Assembly: GCF_000758755.1 (NCBI RefSeq)
Contig: NZ_JRMV01000281.1
Location: 109,981 to 173,980, forward strand
DNA length: 64,000 nt
From: Actinomyces sp. S6-Spd3
GTDB taxonomy: Bacteria > Actinomycetota > Actinomycetes > Actinomycetales > Actinomycetaceae
Reading direction: 5' to 3'
The notes under the pieces are model-generated. The model worked only from the letters and a program-made list of their open reading frames with translations, was not told where the DNA came from and did not search any database. Every line of letters starts with the position of its first letter. Position 1 is the stretch's first letter. Made by a program: the position numbers and the translations under genes. Shown in pieces: positions 1 to 8,356 of the stretch.

Positions 1-2
1 AG

Positions 3-386
3 TATGAGCGCGGCGATATCGGGACACCGGTTTTTCGGTCGAGTAGTTTGCATGTGATGGAGCATTGCCTTGTGCAGAACTATGGGAACCCCATTCGCAA
101 AAAACTAGGTTATTTGCCACTGTCTTTGTATGGTTTTGTGTCCGCAAGAGAAGGGTGGATTTTAGCTAGGCGTGATCTACGTCTACGGCATGACTATTGG
201 GGTGTTCAGAAGAACGGCAGTGCATACTATCCCTGTCAAACCCACGATCAATATTTGCTAGCTGCCCTTTCTTATGTGGTTGAGTATTCGCCGCTTGAGG
301 TGTTGGAGTGCTACCTGCGTCCGGATGTGGGTCCGCTCCTGAGTCAGTGGGTTGATCTTGAGTGGACGCCTGAGGAGGATGAATAG
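3..386 (+). CDS. C-terminal part of an unidentified protein, 5' truncated by the window edge
   Basis: The frame is open from the first bases of the window to the TAG at 384-386, so the real start probably lies upstream. A TTG at 48 and an ATG at 57 are in frame but have no ribosome binding site. The visible 127 residues are rich in Trp, Tyr, Leu and charged residues and end in an acidic tail (WTPEEDE). No signal peptide, membrane segment or known motif is visible. I do not recognise the family. The gene is followed by about 225 bases without a gene before the permease at 613. Confidence 0.55.
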   Translation, partial: YERGDIGTPVFRSSSLHVMEHCLVQNYGNPIRKKLGYLPLSLYGFVSAREGWILARRDLRLRHDYWGVQKNGSAYYPCQTHDQYLLAALSYVVEYSPLEVLECYLRPDVGPLLSQWVDLEWTPEEDE

Positions 387-548
387 GGCTTCTTTATTGA
401 AGGGACAGTTTTCTCAGCGTGGAGGTGCCTGTTGGATTTTAGTGAGCGTTTCTCTCACGCCGACGCAGCATCTCTTCTTGTGAAGGTGTGGGCAATCCCT
501 CGAATCAGTTTCATGAGCATCTGCCCTTCGTCTGCTTGCATTCCCTAT

Positions 549-581
549 AGTTCATAGTGTGGATTGAAAGCCACATGAACT
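549..581 (+). promoter_or_regulatory. Bulged hairpin in the leader of the nucleobase permease gene
   Basis: AGTTCA (549-554) pairs with TGAACT (576-581), and TGTGG (558-562) pairs with CCACA (571-575). This gives an 11-bp stem with a 3-nt bulge and an 8-nt loop. A -10-like TATAGT overlaps the left arm at 546-551. The ribosome binding site lies 17 nt after the hairpin. It may be an operator or an RNA element; I cannot match it to a known riboswitch class. Confidence 0.35.
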
Positions 582-612
582 GCGGTAACACGAATGCAGA
601 GGAGCATTGTTC

Positions 613-2076
613 ATGACTGAGACCACTCAGGTTTCGTCTGGTCTAAACATCGAGATGGCCGGTCTTGATGTGATCCCCGAATCCGAACGAAAAGGCACAC
701 CATCGTCCTTATTCATGCCTTGGTTTGCCGCTAATATCTCTGTCCTCGGTATTTCCTGGGGTTCGTGGGTGCTGGGTTTTGGCCTTTCGCTCACGCAGGC
801 CATTCTTGTCAGCGTTGTTGGCGTTGCACTCTCATTCCTTCTGTGCGGACTGATCGCTATCGCTGGTAAGCGAGGTTCTGCACCGACCCTCGTGCTCTCT
901 CGCGCGGCATTCGGATATAACGGAAACCGTATCTCTGCAGCAATCTCGTGGATCCTCACTGTTGGGTGGGAGACCTTCCTGGCCATCATGGCGGTTCAGG
1001 CAACTGCGACCGTCATGGGGGCGCTTGGTTTCAGCAACCACCTGCTTGCGCAGATCATCGCCTTGGTCGTCGTGGTTGTCCTTGCAGCAGGAGCGGGCAT
1101 CCTCGGGTTTGAAGCGATCATGAAGGTCCAAACGTGGATCACCTGGGCGACGGCAATCCTTACGATCGTCTACCTTCTGCTCTCGGCCTCGACAATCAAC
1201 TTCGCGGTCCTTTCCGCACGTCCCGCAGCTCCCTTCGCAATGCTCCTAGGTGCGATGTGCATGCTTATGGTTGGTTTTGGTTTTGGATGGATTAACGCAG
1301 CAGCGGACTATTCGCGCTACCTTCCTCGCAAGGCCTCAACCGCCGGCGTCGTCGGCTGGACGACCGCAGGTGCCGCACTGCCCGTCATCATCTTGGTGAT
1401 CTTCGGCGTGCTGCTGGTTGGGTCCAACTATGACACCCTCTCTGAAGCCATCGGCAACGACCCGATCGGCGCGCTGACAACAATTCTTCCGACCTGGTTC
1501 CTCATCCCCTTCGCGATCGTTGCAATCCTTGGCCTTGTCGGTGGAATCGTTATGGATATCTATTCTTCTGGGCTCTCGTTGTTGGCAACTGGCGTCCCGG
1601 TTACCCGCCCCGTAGCCACCGCAATCGACGGCACCATCATGACCATCGGAACGATCGTCGTTGTTTTCTTCGCCGATTCTTTCCTCACTCCTTTCACCGC
1701 CTTCCTGACAACCCTTGGCGTTGTCATTGCGACCTGGGGTGGCGTCATGCTCGCTGATATTGCACTTCGTCACCAGGACTACGACGAGCCCTCACTCTTC
1801 ACATCAACGGGACGCTATGGTTCCGTTAACTGGGGAGCTATCGCCACGCTGGCTGTGGGTTCCTTCGTTGGCTGGGGCTTCGTCGTCAATGCGAACGCCA
1901 CGTGGCTTGCGTGGCAGGGCTATCTCCTTGGCCCACTCGGAGGCCGAGAGGGAGATTGGGCTGGTTCCAACATCGGAATTCTTCTTGCCCTTCTCGTGGG
2001 ATTCTTGGGATATTGGCTGACCAGTGCGCGCCGTGTTCGTGCGCAGGAAGCCACCCCTTCCCACACGCTCGGCTAA
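613..2076 (+). CDS. NCS1-family nucleobase:cation symporter (cytosine/purine permease)
   Basis: The 487-residue protein is almost entirely hydrophobic, with about 12 membrane segments after a short polar N-terminus. It matches the CodB/Transp_cyt_pur family in length and in features such as an early GISWGSW segment and SRAAFGYNGN near residue 100. Members import cytosine, purines, allantoin or hydantoins with H+ or Na+. ATG 613 was chosen because AGAGGAG at 598-604 sits 8 nt before it; the TTG at 607 is too close. The purine nucleoside phosphorylase gene follows after 19 nt, so the two probably form a nucleobase salvage operon. The exact substrate cannot be read from sequence. Confidence 0.85.
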   Translation: MTETTQVSSGLNIEMAGLDVIPESERKGTPSSLFMPWFAANISVLGISWGSWVLGFGLSLTQAILVSVVGVALSFLLCGLIAIAGKRGSAPTLVLSRAAFGYNGNRISAAISWILTVGWETFLAIMAVQATATVMGALGFSNHLLAQIIALVVVVVLAAGAGILGFEAIMKVQTWITWATAILTIVYLLLSASTINFAVLSARPAAPFAMLLGAMCMLMVGFGFGWINAAADYSRYLPRKASTAGVVGWTTAGAALPVIILVIFGVLLVGSNYDTLSEAIGNDPIGALTTILPTWFLIPFAIVAILGLVGGIVMDIYSSGLSLLATGVPVTRPVATAIDGTIMTIGTIVVVFFADSFLTPFTAFLTTLGVVIATWGGVMLADIALRHQDYDEPSLFTSTGRYGSVNWGAIATLAVGSFVGWGFVVNANATWLAWQGYLLGPLGGREGDWAGSNIGILLALLVGFLGYWLTSARRVRAQEATPSHTLG

Positions 2077-2095
2077 ACGTTGAGGAAGGTGTGCT

Positions 2096-2899
2096 TTGAC
2101 AGCTGATCCCCGTTTCTCTTCTGTTCTTTTCGATCCCGAGGCCACTGCCGCCGCGGAGCAGATTCGTTCCCTTTGCGGGGGAGTGCCCTTCGCATTGGTC
2201 GTCTTGGGGTCGGGCCTAGCAGACGCGCTTAACGAGCGGTGGGGAGTGCCATCGGCCTCGCAGCCTTTGGGCTCACTTCCTGGTGTGAGCACCCCGGTTG
2301 CGGATGGGCACCGCAATGAACTTCGTGTCTACATGCGCGAATGCGGCCCCGTTGTGGTCGCAACCGGACGAACTCATCTGTATGAGGGACACGGGCCTCT
2401 TGCTGTCACCGCACTGATCCGTGCGGCTGCGTGCGCGGGTATTGAACGCGCAATTGTGACCAATGCAAATGGCTGCCTGCGCGACTGGTCGCTGGGTGAT
2501 GTCATGGTTATTGCAGACCACATGAATCTCAGCGGTTCCTCGCCATTTGACGGGCCTCTGTTCGTCGATATCTCACAGGTTTGGGACCGTGAGATGAGCA
2601 AGAGGATGCGTGAGCACTGCGGTCGAGAGGGAACCTACGCCTTCCTTCGTGGGCCTGAGTACCAAACAGGTGCAGAAAGCCGAGCCTTAGCGCAATTAGG
2701 CGCTGACTGTGTTGGGATGTCGACCGTTCTTGAGGCAATAACCGCCCACGCACTTGGAGTCCGTGTCGCAGGTATGTCTGTTGTCTCAGACTTGTCTTTC
2801 GCTCAGGTGCAAACCGAGCCGCAGGACGTTGTGGATGCCGCGCGAAAGGCATCCACAACGGTCGTTGCCGGAATCGAGGCTGCGCTGGCTGCGGAGTGA
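2096..2899 (+). CDS. punA: Trimeric-type purine nucleoside phosphorylase with altered base-site residues
   Basis: PNP/MTAP family 2 enzyme, 267 residues, catalysing phosphorolysis of purine nucleosides to base plus (deoxy)ribose-1-phosphate. Phosphate and ribose residues are in place: S39 in GSGL, H72, R92 and H94 in GRTHLYEGH, and S209 in GMST. At the base site, the Glu of the usual GPxxET motif is Q190 (GPEYQT), and the Asn equivalent to human N243 is D232 (VVSDLS). Asp at that position is the residue found in MTAP, which acts on 6-amino purines, so specificity may be shifted; that is inference. The TTG start has GAGGAAGG 6-7 nt upstream. It lies 19 nt after the NCS1 permease gene and ends 4 nt from the convergent aminotransferase gene. 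Confidence 0.85.
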   Translation: MTADPRFSSVLFDPEATAAAEQIRSLCGGVPFALVVLGSGLADALNERWGVPSASQPLGSLPGVSTPVADGHRNELRVYMRECGPVVVATGRTHLYEGHGPLAVTALIRAAACAGIERAIVTNANGCLRDWSLGDVMVIADHMNLSGSSPFDGPLFVDISQVWDREMSKRMREHCGREGTYAFLRGPEYQTGAESRALAQLGADCVGMSTVLEAITAHALGVRVAGMSVVSDLSFAQVQTEPQDVVDAARKASTTVVAGIEAALAAE

Positions 2900-2903
2900 A
2901 GGA

Positions 2904-4067
2904 CTAAAGAACGTCCAAAACCCGCGAAAGCATCTCTTCGGCCACCTTCGGCGGGCACGCGAGGTTCATTCGTGCCCACTTCGAGTAATCCGCGCCCAGC
3001 GTGATCCCCGCATTAACCGCAATATGCGCGCGCTCAAGCAACACACTCGCGGGGGAGTCCCCAAACTGTGGATAGGCCTCGAATCCCCACCATGTCAGGT
3101 ACGTTGCCTGCGGAGGACGGAAGTCGATCTCGGTGGGTGCCAGCGCCTCAGTAACGGTGCGGATATTGCCTTCGATGACCTCGAAAATCTCACGCTGCCA
3201 CTCGTCGCCGTTCGTGTAGGCCTCGATCGAACCCAAGGCACCAATCGTCGACATTGAATGGGGGAGTTTCTCTTGACAGATGCTGTCCCAGCGCTCGCGA
3301 AGTCCCTCATCTGGAATGATGACCTGCGCATTGGGCAAACCCGCAATATTCCAGCCCTTCGTCGCCGCGGTTGCGGTAATTGTATGGGAAGCAAACTCTG
3401 CGCCCATCCGCGCATAAGAAACAAAATCGCGACCACCCAAAACCAAGGGGGAGTGGATCTCGTCAGAAAAGACCAGCGCGTCGTAGCGCGACACGAGCTC
3501 TTGCAAAGCTCGCATTTCCGCCTCGGTGAGGACGCGCCCCACCGGGTTCCACGGATTGCACAAGATGACCAAGCCAGCGCCGGCCTCGAGGCCCGCCTTA
3601 ATTCCATCAAGATCCAGCGTCCACCCGCCGGGGTAGGCATCGCCATGGAGGGAAGGAACTTCAATGACGGAGTGGCCCAGCGCAGGTGGGATCGTCAAGA
3701 AAGGCATGTAAGCGGGAGTCGGGACAATGACCGGGGATCCTGGGCGAACCAAGTACTGAATCATCGCCTCCAAGGCTGGAAGAACCGCAGGAGCGACCCT
3801 CACCGCTTTCGGATCCAGATCCCAACCAAAACGCTTCTTCTGGAAAGCGGCGGTCGCCTCGGAAACTTCGGGGGCGAGCCACGTAGGGTTGTAGCCCAAA
3901 AGTCCGTCCTGAATCGCGGAAACCATGACCTTCTCAACGCAAGGAGCGGTGCCGAAATCCATTTCAGCAACCCATGCGCCCAAAACATCGCTGCCATCGG
4001 CAGGCTTAATGCCCGTCCACTTCAATGAGCCGATGCGACATAGCTCTTCAGCGCTACGAAATTCCAT
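2904..4067 (-). CDS. PatB/MalY-type PLP-dependent C-S lyase (cystathionine beta-lyase family aminotransferase)
   Basis: The 387-residue protein has fold-type I aminotransferase class I/II features: an N-terminal WVAEMDF segment typical of PatB/MalY, the NPWNP motif near residues 171-175, the cofactor Asp D202 in FSDEIH, and the PLP lysine K237 in ATKGWNIAGLP. Family members cleave cystathionine or cysteine to pyruvate, ammonia and a thiol, in the cytosol. The ATG at 4067 was chosen because the homologous region begins there and AAAGAAG lies about 8 nt upstream; a longer frame reaches 4196 without conserved sequence. It is divergent from gltX. It could instead be an ordinary aminotransferase, but the N-terminal motif favours a lyase. 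Confidence 0.85.
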   Translation of the reverse strand: MEFRSAEELCRIGSLKWTGIKPADGSDVLGAWVAEMDFGTAPCVEKVMVSAIQDGLLGYNPTWLAPEVSEATAAFQKKRFGWDLDPKAVRVAPAVLPALEAMIQYLVRPGSPVIVPTPAYMPFLTIPPALGHSVIEVPSLHGDAYPGGWTLDLDGIKAGLEAGAGLVILCNPWNPVGRVLTEAEMRALQELVSRYDALVFSDEIHSPLVLGGRDFVSYARMGAEFASHTITATAATKGWNIAGLPNAQVIIPDEGLRERWDSICQEKLPHSMSTIGALGSIEAYTNGDEWQREIFEVIEGNIRTVTEALAPTEIDFRPPQATYLTWWGFEAYPQFGDSPASVLLERAHIAVNAGITLGADYSKWARMNLACPPKVAEEMLSRVLDVL

Positions 4068-4269
4068 GCGACAGCTTCTTTCACGATCGTTCGAGGGAGG
4101 CCTCCAGACGAGGCCGGGAATGTGAGCTGGCTCCCATTGTATGGCTTCAGATTCATATTCGGAATTCGCCTTGGCGCTCAAAGGAAAGTGATGCACCTAT
4201 CCCGCCACCAGCCTCGCCGGTCGGAAGAATGTGCACGGGGGCAAATTCTGGGAGCTAAACTTAGAAATT

Positions 4270-5778
4270 ATGAGTGTGACTACCGCAAGTGGCGCCGATG
4301 TTCGCGTCCGATTCTGCCCTTCGCCAACTGGAACCCCCCACGTGGGAATGGTCCGCACCTGCCTCTTCAACTGGGCATACGCGCGCCATACCGGCGGCAC
4401 CTTCGTCTTCCGTATTGAAGACACCGATGCTGCTCGCGATTCCCAAGAATCTTTCGATCAGATTCTTGATTCGCTGCGTTGGCTGGGCCTGGATTGGGAT
4501 GAAGGTGTCGGTAAGGGAGGCCCGCACCCGCCGTACCGCCAAAGCGAGCGCATGGACATCTACCGCGATGTTGCCGCAAAGCTCCTCGAAGCCGGCTATG
4601 CCTACGAATCCTACTCGACTCCAGAAGAGGTCGAAGCTCGCCACATCGCAAAGGGTGAGGATCCCAAGCTTGGCTACGACGGCTTTGATCGCGATCTGAC
4701 CGAAGAACAGATTGCCGCCTACCGCGCCGAGGGACGCAAGCCGGTTCTGCGCCTGCGTATGCCCGATGAAGACATTACCTTCACCGACCTGATTCGCGGC
4801 GAGATCACCTTCAAGCCCGGTTCGGTTCCGGACTACGTCATTGTCCGCGCCAATGGTCACCCGCTGTACACGCTGGTCAACCCTGTTGATGACGCGCTCA
4901 TGGAAATCACGCACGTTCTGCGTGGTGAAGACCTGCTCTCTTCGACGCCTCGTCAGATCGTCCTCTACCGAGCGCTGGAAGAGCTGGGTATTGCCAAGTT
5001 CATGCCTCGCTTCGGCCACCTGCCCTACGTGATGGGCGAAGGCAACAAGAAGCTCTCCAAGCGCGACCCCGAATCGAACCTGCTCCTGCATCGCGAAGCT
5101 GGAATGATCCCCGAGGGCCTGAACAACTACCTCGCACTGCTGGGATGGTCGATCAGCCCCGATAACGATGTCTTCTCGATGGAAGAGATGGCCGCGGCCT
5201 TCGATATTTCCGACGTGAACCCGAACCCCGCACGTTTCGACCCCAAGAAGTGCATTGCGATCAATGCTGAGCATATCCGCCTGCTTGAGCCGGATGATTT
5301 CCGAGGCCGCATCGTCCCCTTCCTTCACCGCGACGGTTTGGTGTCGGCTGATTCCTTCGACGAGCTGACCGCTGACGAACAGAAGATCATGCAGCACGCC
5401 TCTCCGCTCATCCAGACCCGCATTCAGTTGCTCGGTGAGGCTCCTGGAATGCTGGGCTTCCTCTTCACGGAGGATGACGCGCTTGAGCTGGATGAGAAGT
5501 CCGTATCGAAGCTCAAGGAAAACGCTCCTGAGGTTCTGGACGCGACGATCCACTTCATTGAAAACTACGACGGCCCCTTCACAACCGAGGCTCTTGAGCA
5601 CGCGTTGCGCGAGCTCATCGTTGAAGGCATGGATATCAAGCCGCGTATTGCTTTTGGTCCGATTCGCGTGGCAGTGACGGGACGCCAGGTGTCCCCGCCG
5701 CTGTTTGAATCCATGGAAATCTTGGGTCGTGAGAGTGTACTCAATCGTCTGCATTCATTGCGCAACCGACTGGGCTAA
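4270..5778 (+). CDS. gltX: Glutamyl-tRNA synthetase
   Basis: Class I aminoacyl-tRNA synthetase, 502 residues. The HIGH-type motif is SPTGTPHVG at residues 18-26 and the KMSKS-type motif is KLSKR at 261-265. It joins glutamate to tRNA-Glu using ATP. In most actinobacteria, which lack GlnRS, this enzyme also misacylates tRNA-Gln for GatCAB; that role is inferred here from the group. ATG 4270 is used because homology starts right there ([11 protein letters not shown] at residues 11-21); a longer frame from 4231 has no support. Its two likely substrate tRNA types lie immediately downstream. Confidence 0.95.
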   Translation: MSVTTASGADVRVRFCPSPTGTPHVGMVRTCLFNWAYARHTGGTFVFRIEDTDAARDSQESFDQILDSLRWLGLDWDEGVGKGGPHPPYRQSERMDIYRDVAAKLLEAGYAYESYSTPEEVEARHIAKGEDPKLGYDGFDRDLTEEQIAAYRAEGRKPVLRLRMPDEDITFTDLIRGEITFKPGSVPDYVIVRANGHPLYTLVNPVDDALMEITHVLRGEDLLSSTPRQIVLYRALEELGIAKFMPRFGHLPYVMGEGNKKLSKRDPESNLLLHREAGMIPEGLNNYLALLGWSISPDNDVFSMEEMAAAFDISDVNPNPARFDPKKCIAINAEHIRLLEPDDFRGRIVPFLHRDGLVSADSFDELTADEQKIMQHASPLIQTRIQLLGEAPGMLGFLFTEDDALELDEKSVSKLKENAPEVLDATIHFIENYDGPFTTEALEHALRELIVEGMDIKPRIAFGPIRVAVTGRQVSPPLFESMEILGRESVLNRLHSLRNRLG

Positions 5779-5798
5779 ACTGGTCACCACCTGAGATG

Positions 5799-5889
5799 GC
5801 TGACGCCGAGCGTTAGCACCATAATCGGCCGCAGGAAGTGGGATGGAGCTGGAGCCTAAGGGCTCCGGTGGGGGACTCACTTCCTGCGG
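5799..5889 (+). other. Two strong hairpins between gltX and the tRNA genes
   Basis: The first hairpin is GCTGACGC (5799-5806), loop CGA, GCGTTAGC (5810-5817), with one G-U pair. The second has a perfect 12-bp outer stem, CCGCAGGAAGTG (5829-5840) with CACTTCCTGCGG (5878-5889), enclosing an inner GGAGCC (5851-5856)/GGCTCC (5861-5866) hairpin. No U-run follows, so a simple intrinsic terminator is not obvious. Possibilities are a terminator, an RNA processing signal or a small structured RNA. Confidence 0.5.
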
Positions 5890-6006
5890 TTCTTCATGTA
5901 TGCCGCACTATGATCAGTGCCACGTTCCTGCGATTTGGCAAGTAGAGCGCAGTTCGCTATTCTTTTCTCTTGTCGCCGCTTCGGTCTGACCGAACGGATT
6001 GCGCCA

Positions 6007-6078
6007 TGGGGTATGGTGTAATTGGCAGCACGAGTGATTCTGGTTCATTTAGTCTAGGTTCGAGTCCTGGTACCCCAG
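6007..6078 (+). tRNA. tRNA-Gln (anticodon CUG)
   Basis: The cloverleaf is complete: acceptor TGGGGTA/TACCCCA, anticodon stem AGTGA/TCATT around the loop TTCTGGT, giving anticodon CTG, and a T-arm with TTCGAGT. The discriminator is G6078 and the genome encodes CCA directly after it (6079-6081). Confidence 0.93.
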
Positions 6079-6103
6079 CCATCGCAAAGGAATTTGCGAG
6101 AAG

Positions 6104-6176
6104 GCCCCCATCGTCTAGCGGCCTAGGACGACGCCCTCTCACGGCGTTAACACCGGTTCAAATCCGGTTGGGGGTA
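6104..6176 (+). tRNA. tRNA-Glu (anticodon CUC), copy 1
   Basis: Acceptor GCCCCCA/TGGGGGT (first pair G-U), anticodon stem ACGCC/GGCGT with loop CTCTCAC giving CTC, T-stem ACCGG/CCGGT, discriminator A6176. It lies 25 nt after tRNA-Gln and CCA is not encoded. Confidence 0.95.
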
Positions 6177-6229
6177 CGATTCTTTTCCACGCTTTGTTGC
6201 GAAAAGAACAGCGCACGTTGTGGCGCGCC

Positions 6230-6302
6230 GCCCCCATCGTCTAGCGGCCTAGGACGACGCCCTCTCACGGCGTTAACACCGGTTCAAATCCGGTTGGGGG
6301 TA
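6230..6302 (+). tRNA. tRNA-Glu (anticodon CUC), copy 2
   Basis: Base-for-base identical to the tRNA-Glu at 6104-6176, starting 126 nt further on. Flanking bases differ, so only the tRNA gene itself is duplicated or kept identical. An intrinsic terminator follows 9 nt later. Confidence 0.95.
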
Positions 6303-6311
6303 CAACTCTTC

Positions 6312-6335
6312 GCAGGGCTTCGGCCCTGCTTTTTT
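6312..6335 (+). terminator. Intrinsic terminator of the Gln-Glu-Glu tRNA unit
   Basis: GCAGGGC, loop TTCG, GCCCTGC, followed by six T. A textbook terminator. Confidence 0.9.
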
Positions 6336-6390
6336 GTTATCCAAAGATTGCCACCCAAGTGCCGCCCGTCAAGCATGCAAGAATGACACC

Positions 6391-7524
6391 ATGCGCATTA
6401 TTTTGGTCTCCGATACTTTCCGTCCCACCATGGGCGGAATTGAAACGCAGGTGGGTGCCCTTGCCGACCACCTCCACGCCCGAGGCCATGAAATCGTTGT
6501 TCTCACCTGCACGCCTGAGGATACGCAGGTCGAGCCTTGCCCCTATACGGTTCTGCGCTCGACATGGTCGAATCCATTTGACGCACCCGTCGATCCGAAG
6601 GCGCCCCGGCGCTTCCGTGACTTCATTACGCGTTTCCACCCCGATGTCGTTCACTACCACATGGGTGAACTCACGCCGGTCGTCCAATCCCTTGTGCTGC
6701 GCCTCAAAAATTCTGGGATTCCCCAGGTCGTCACCGTGCACTCTCTGTGGGATCCACGCCTGACAATTCCGAGCTTCACTGCCATCGCACGCAGAACGGG
6801 CCTTAATAGGGCTCCGATCATCTGGACGGGTGTTTCACAGCTTGTCAATGATCAGATTCGAGCGGTCATGGGGGAGGGCGTTCAGATCGGTACTTTGCAC
6901 AACGGCGTTGATCTGGCTCCATGGCAGCGTCCACCCCTTGCTCACGAGGGAATCCTTGCTGTCACGGCAACCCGCTTTGCGCCTCGAAAGCGCGTGGATG
7001 CGCTCATCGATATCCTCGCAGAGACCTCTCGCCGCTGGAATTCCTACTATCGCCGAGGCGAAGCTTCCTCTTTCCCTCTGCGTGCGGTCATCGCGGGTGA
7101 GGGACCGCTTTTCAATGCCACTGTGCGCAAGGTTGACAAGTATGACCTGGGGGAGTGGGTTCTTCTTCCGGGACGTATGAGCGCCGGTCAGCTACAGGAC
7201 CTGTATTCGCGAGCGGATATTTTCCTTGCCCCCTCGATCAAAGAATCTGCCTCGATCGCGGGACGCGAAGCCTTGGCATCTGGACTCGCAGTGATGACGC
7301 GTTCACAATCTGGGCTTGCTGAAGTGGTTGAGAACGGCGTGAATGGGTGGAGTCTTGACAGCGACGAGGACATGATTGAAACGCTCGTGGGCGTACTTGA
7401 GCGTCCTGAGTGCCTCACTGACATTCGTGCGCACAATATGAGCGCTAGTTTTCCCTTCTCGTGGGAGAAGGTCATTGACTCAACGGAGGAGTATTACCGG
7501 CGCGCGATTGCTGCCGTGTCTTAG
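6391..7524 (+). CDS. GT4-family glycosyltransferase (GT-B fold)
   Basis: The 377-residue protein starts with the GT4 opening MRIILVSDTFRP followed by MGGIETQV, the acceptor-side loop of this family. The C-terminal half has PGRMSAGQLQDLYSRADIF and a KESASIAGREALASG segment, the nucleotide-sugar binding EX7E region. Such enzymes transfer a sugar from an NDP-sugar to a lipid or glycan at the inner membrane face. Relatives include mannosyltransferases of actinobacterial glycolipids, but acceptor and donor cannot be assigned. ATG 6391 is where homology begins; its ribosome binding site is weak. Its stop overlaps the stop of the convergent IclR-family gene by 4 nt. Confidence 0.85.
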   Translation: MRIILVSDTFRPTMGGIETQVGALADHLHARGHEIVVLTCTPEDTQVEPCPYTVLRSTWSNPFDAPVDPKAPRRFRDFITRFHPDVVHYHMGELTPVVQSLVLRLKNSGIPQVVTVHSLWDPRLTIPSFTAIARRTGLNRAPIIWTGVSQLVNDQIRAVMGEGVQIGTLHNGVDLAPWQRPPLAHEGILAVTATRFAPRKRVDALIDILAETSRRWNSYYRRGEASSFPLRAVIAGEGPLFNATVRKVDKYDLGEWVLLPGRMSAGQLQDLYSRADIFLAPSIKESASIAGREALASGLAVMTRSQSGLAEVVENGVNGWSLDSDEDMIETLVGVLERPECLTDIRAHNMSASFPFSWEKVIDSTEEYYRRAIAAVS

Positions 7525-8261
7525 TCTTCCATTCCCTCTGCGGAGCGGAGGAAATCAGAGAGCCTATTGGCTGCCGCAACCGCCGAGGGGCCGTGCTGGC
7601 GTCCCGGTTGGCGTCCCATGCGCTCGACGGGGCCAGAAATCGAGATCGCGGCCAGCACTCGGCCGGATGGGCCTCGAACGGGGGCGGACACCGACGCGAC
7701 GCCAGGCTCGCGTTCTGCAACCGACTGTGCCCAGCCTCGGCGACGAACTTGCGCGAGCATCGTCGCATTGAAAGTCGCGCCATACAGGCCGCGGTGCAAG
7801 CGGTCGGGTTCTTCCCACGCAAGAAGAACCTGCGCGGCAGAACCTGCCTTCATAGTGAGGGTCGCACCAACAGGAATTGAATCGCGAAGCCCCATTTCAC
7901 GTTCAGAGGCGGCAACGCACACGCGGAAGTCGCCTTGACGACGGAAAAGCTGGGTCGATTCCTTGGTGTGATTGCGCAATGCGATCAGAACGGGCATTGC
8001 GGCAGCAAGCAGACGGTCCTCGCCAGCAGAGGAGGCGAGTTCTTGGAGACGCGGCCCCAAAACGAAACGTCCCTGCATGTCGCGTGCAACGAAGCGGTGA
8101 TACTCCAATGCGACGGCCAGGCGGTGTGCTGTTGGGCGTGCAAGACCCGTCGTTGCGACCAACTGTGCAAGGGGGGCCGGACCTGCTTCGAGGGCGCTCA
8201 AAACCAACGCGGCTTTATCTAGAACGCCAACTCCACTTCCAAAGGCTTCTGAGTCCTCCAT
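7521..8261 (-). CDS. ltbR: IclR-family transcriptional regulator of leucine biosynthesis (LtbR/NdgR type)
   Basis: The 246-residue protein has an N-terminal winged helix (LDKAALVLSALEAGPAPLAQL, then RPTAHRLAVALE) and a C-terminal IclR effector domain containing LRDSIPVGA and VSAPVRGPSGRVLAAISISGP. Location decides the name: in Corynebacterium (LtbR) and Streptomyces (NdgR) an IclR protein is divergently placed next to leuCD and controls leucine genes. The ATG at 8261 fits the family start; a frame to 8321 has no conserved sequence. The leader is only weakly Shine-Dalgarno-like. A 17-bp palindrome lies between this gene and leuC. Confidence 0.85.
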   Translation of the reverse strand: MEDSEAFGSGVGVLDKAALVLSALEAGPAPLAQLVATTGLARPTAHRLAVALEYHRFVARDMQGRFVLGPRLQELASSAGEDRLLAAAMPVLIALRNHTKESTQLFRRQGDFRVCVAASEREMGLRDSIPVGATLTMKAGSAAQVLLAWEEPDRLHRGLYGATFNATMLAQVRRRGWAQSVAEREPGVASVSAPVRGPSGRVLAAISISGPVERMGRQPGRQHGPSAVAAANRLSDFLRSAEGMED

Positions 8262-8275
8262 GATGTTATTTTCAC

Positions 8276-8292
8276 ATCTCATTAAATGAGAT
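8276..8292. promoter_or_regulatory. Palindromic operator between the IclR-family gene and leuC
   Basis: ATCTCATT-A-AATGAGAT is a perfect inverted repeat with 8-bp arms and a one-base centre. It sits 15 nt before the regulator start codon (minus strand) and 64 nt before leuC, so one bound protein could control both. Assignment to the neighbouring regulator is inference. Confidence 0.6.
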
Positions 8293-8356
8293 ATCAAGTC
8301 CAACTCCACCGTAAGTGTCAATCATGGGAAGAAAGAAGTCGAAGAAGGAGCGGGAA

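Noticed and set aside
4261-5754. An open frame of about 500 codons opposite gltX
   Set aside because: Same cause: antisense to a highly expressed gene with biased third positions, no motif and no start signal.
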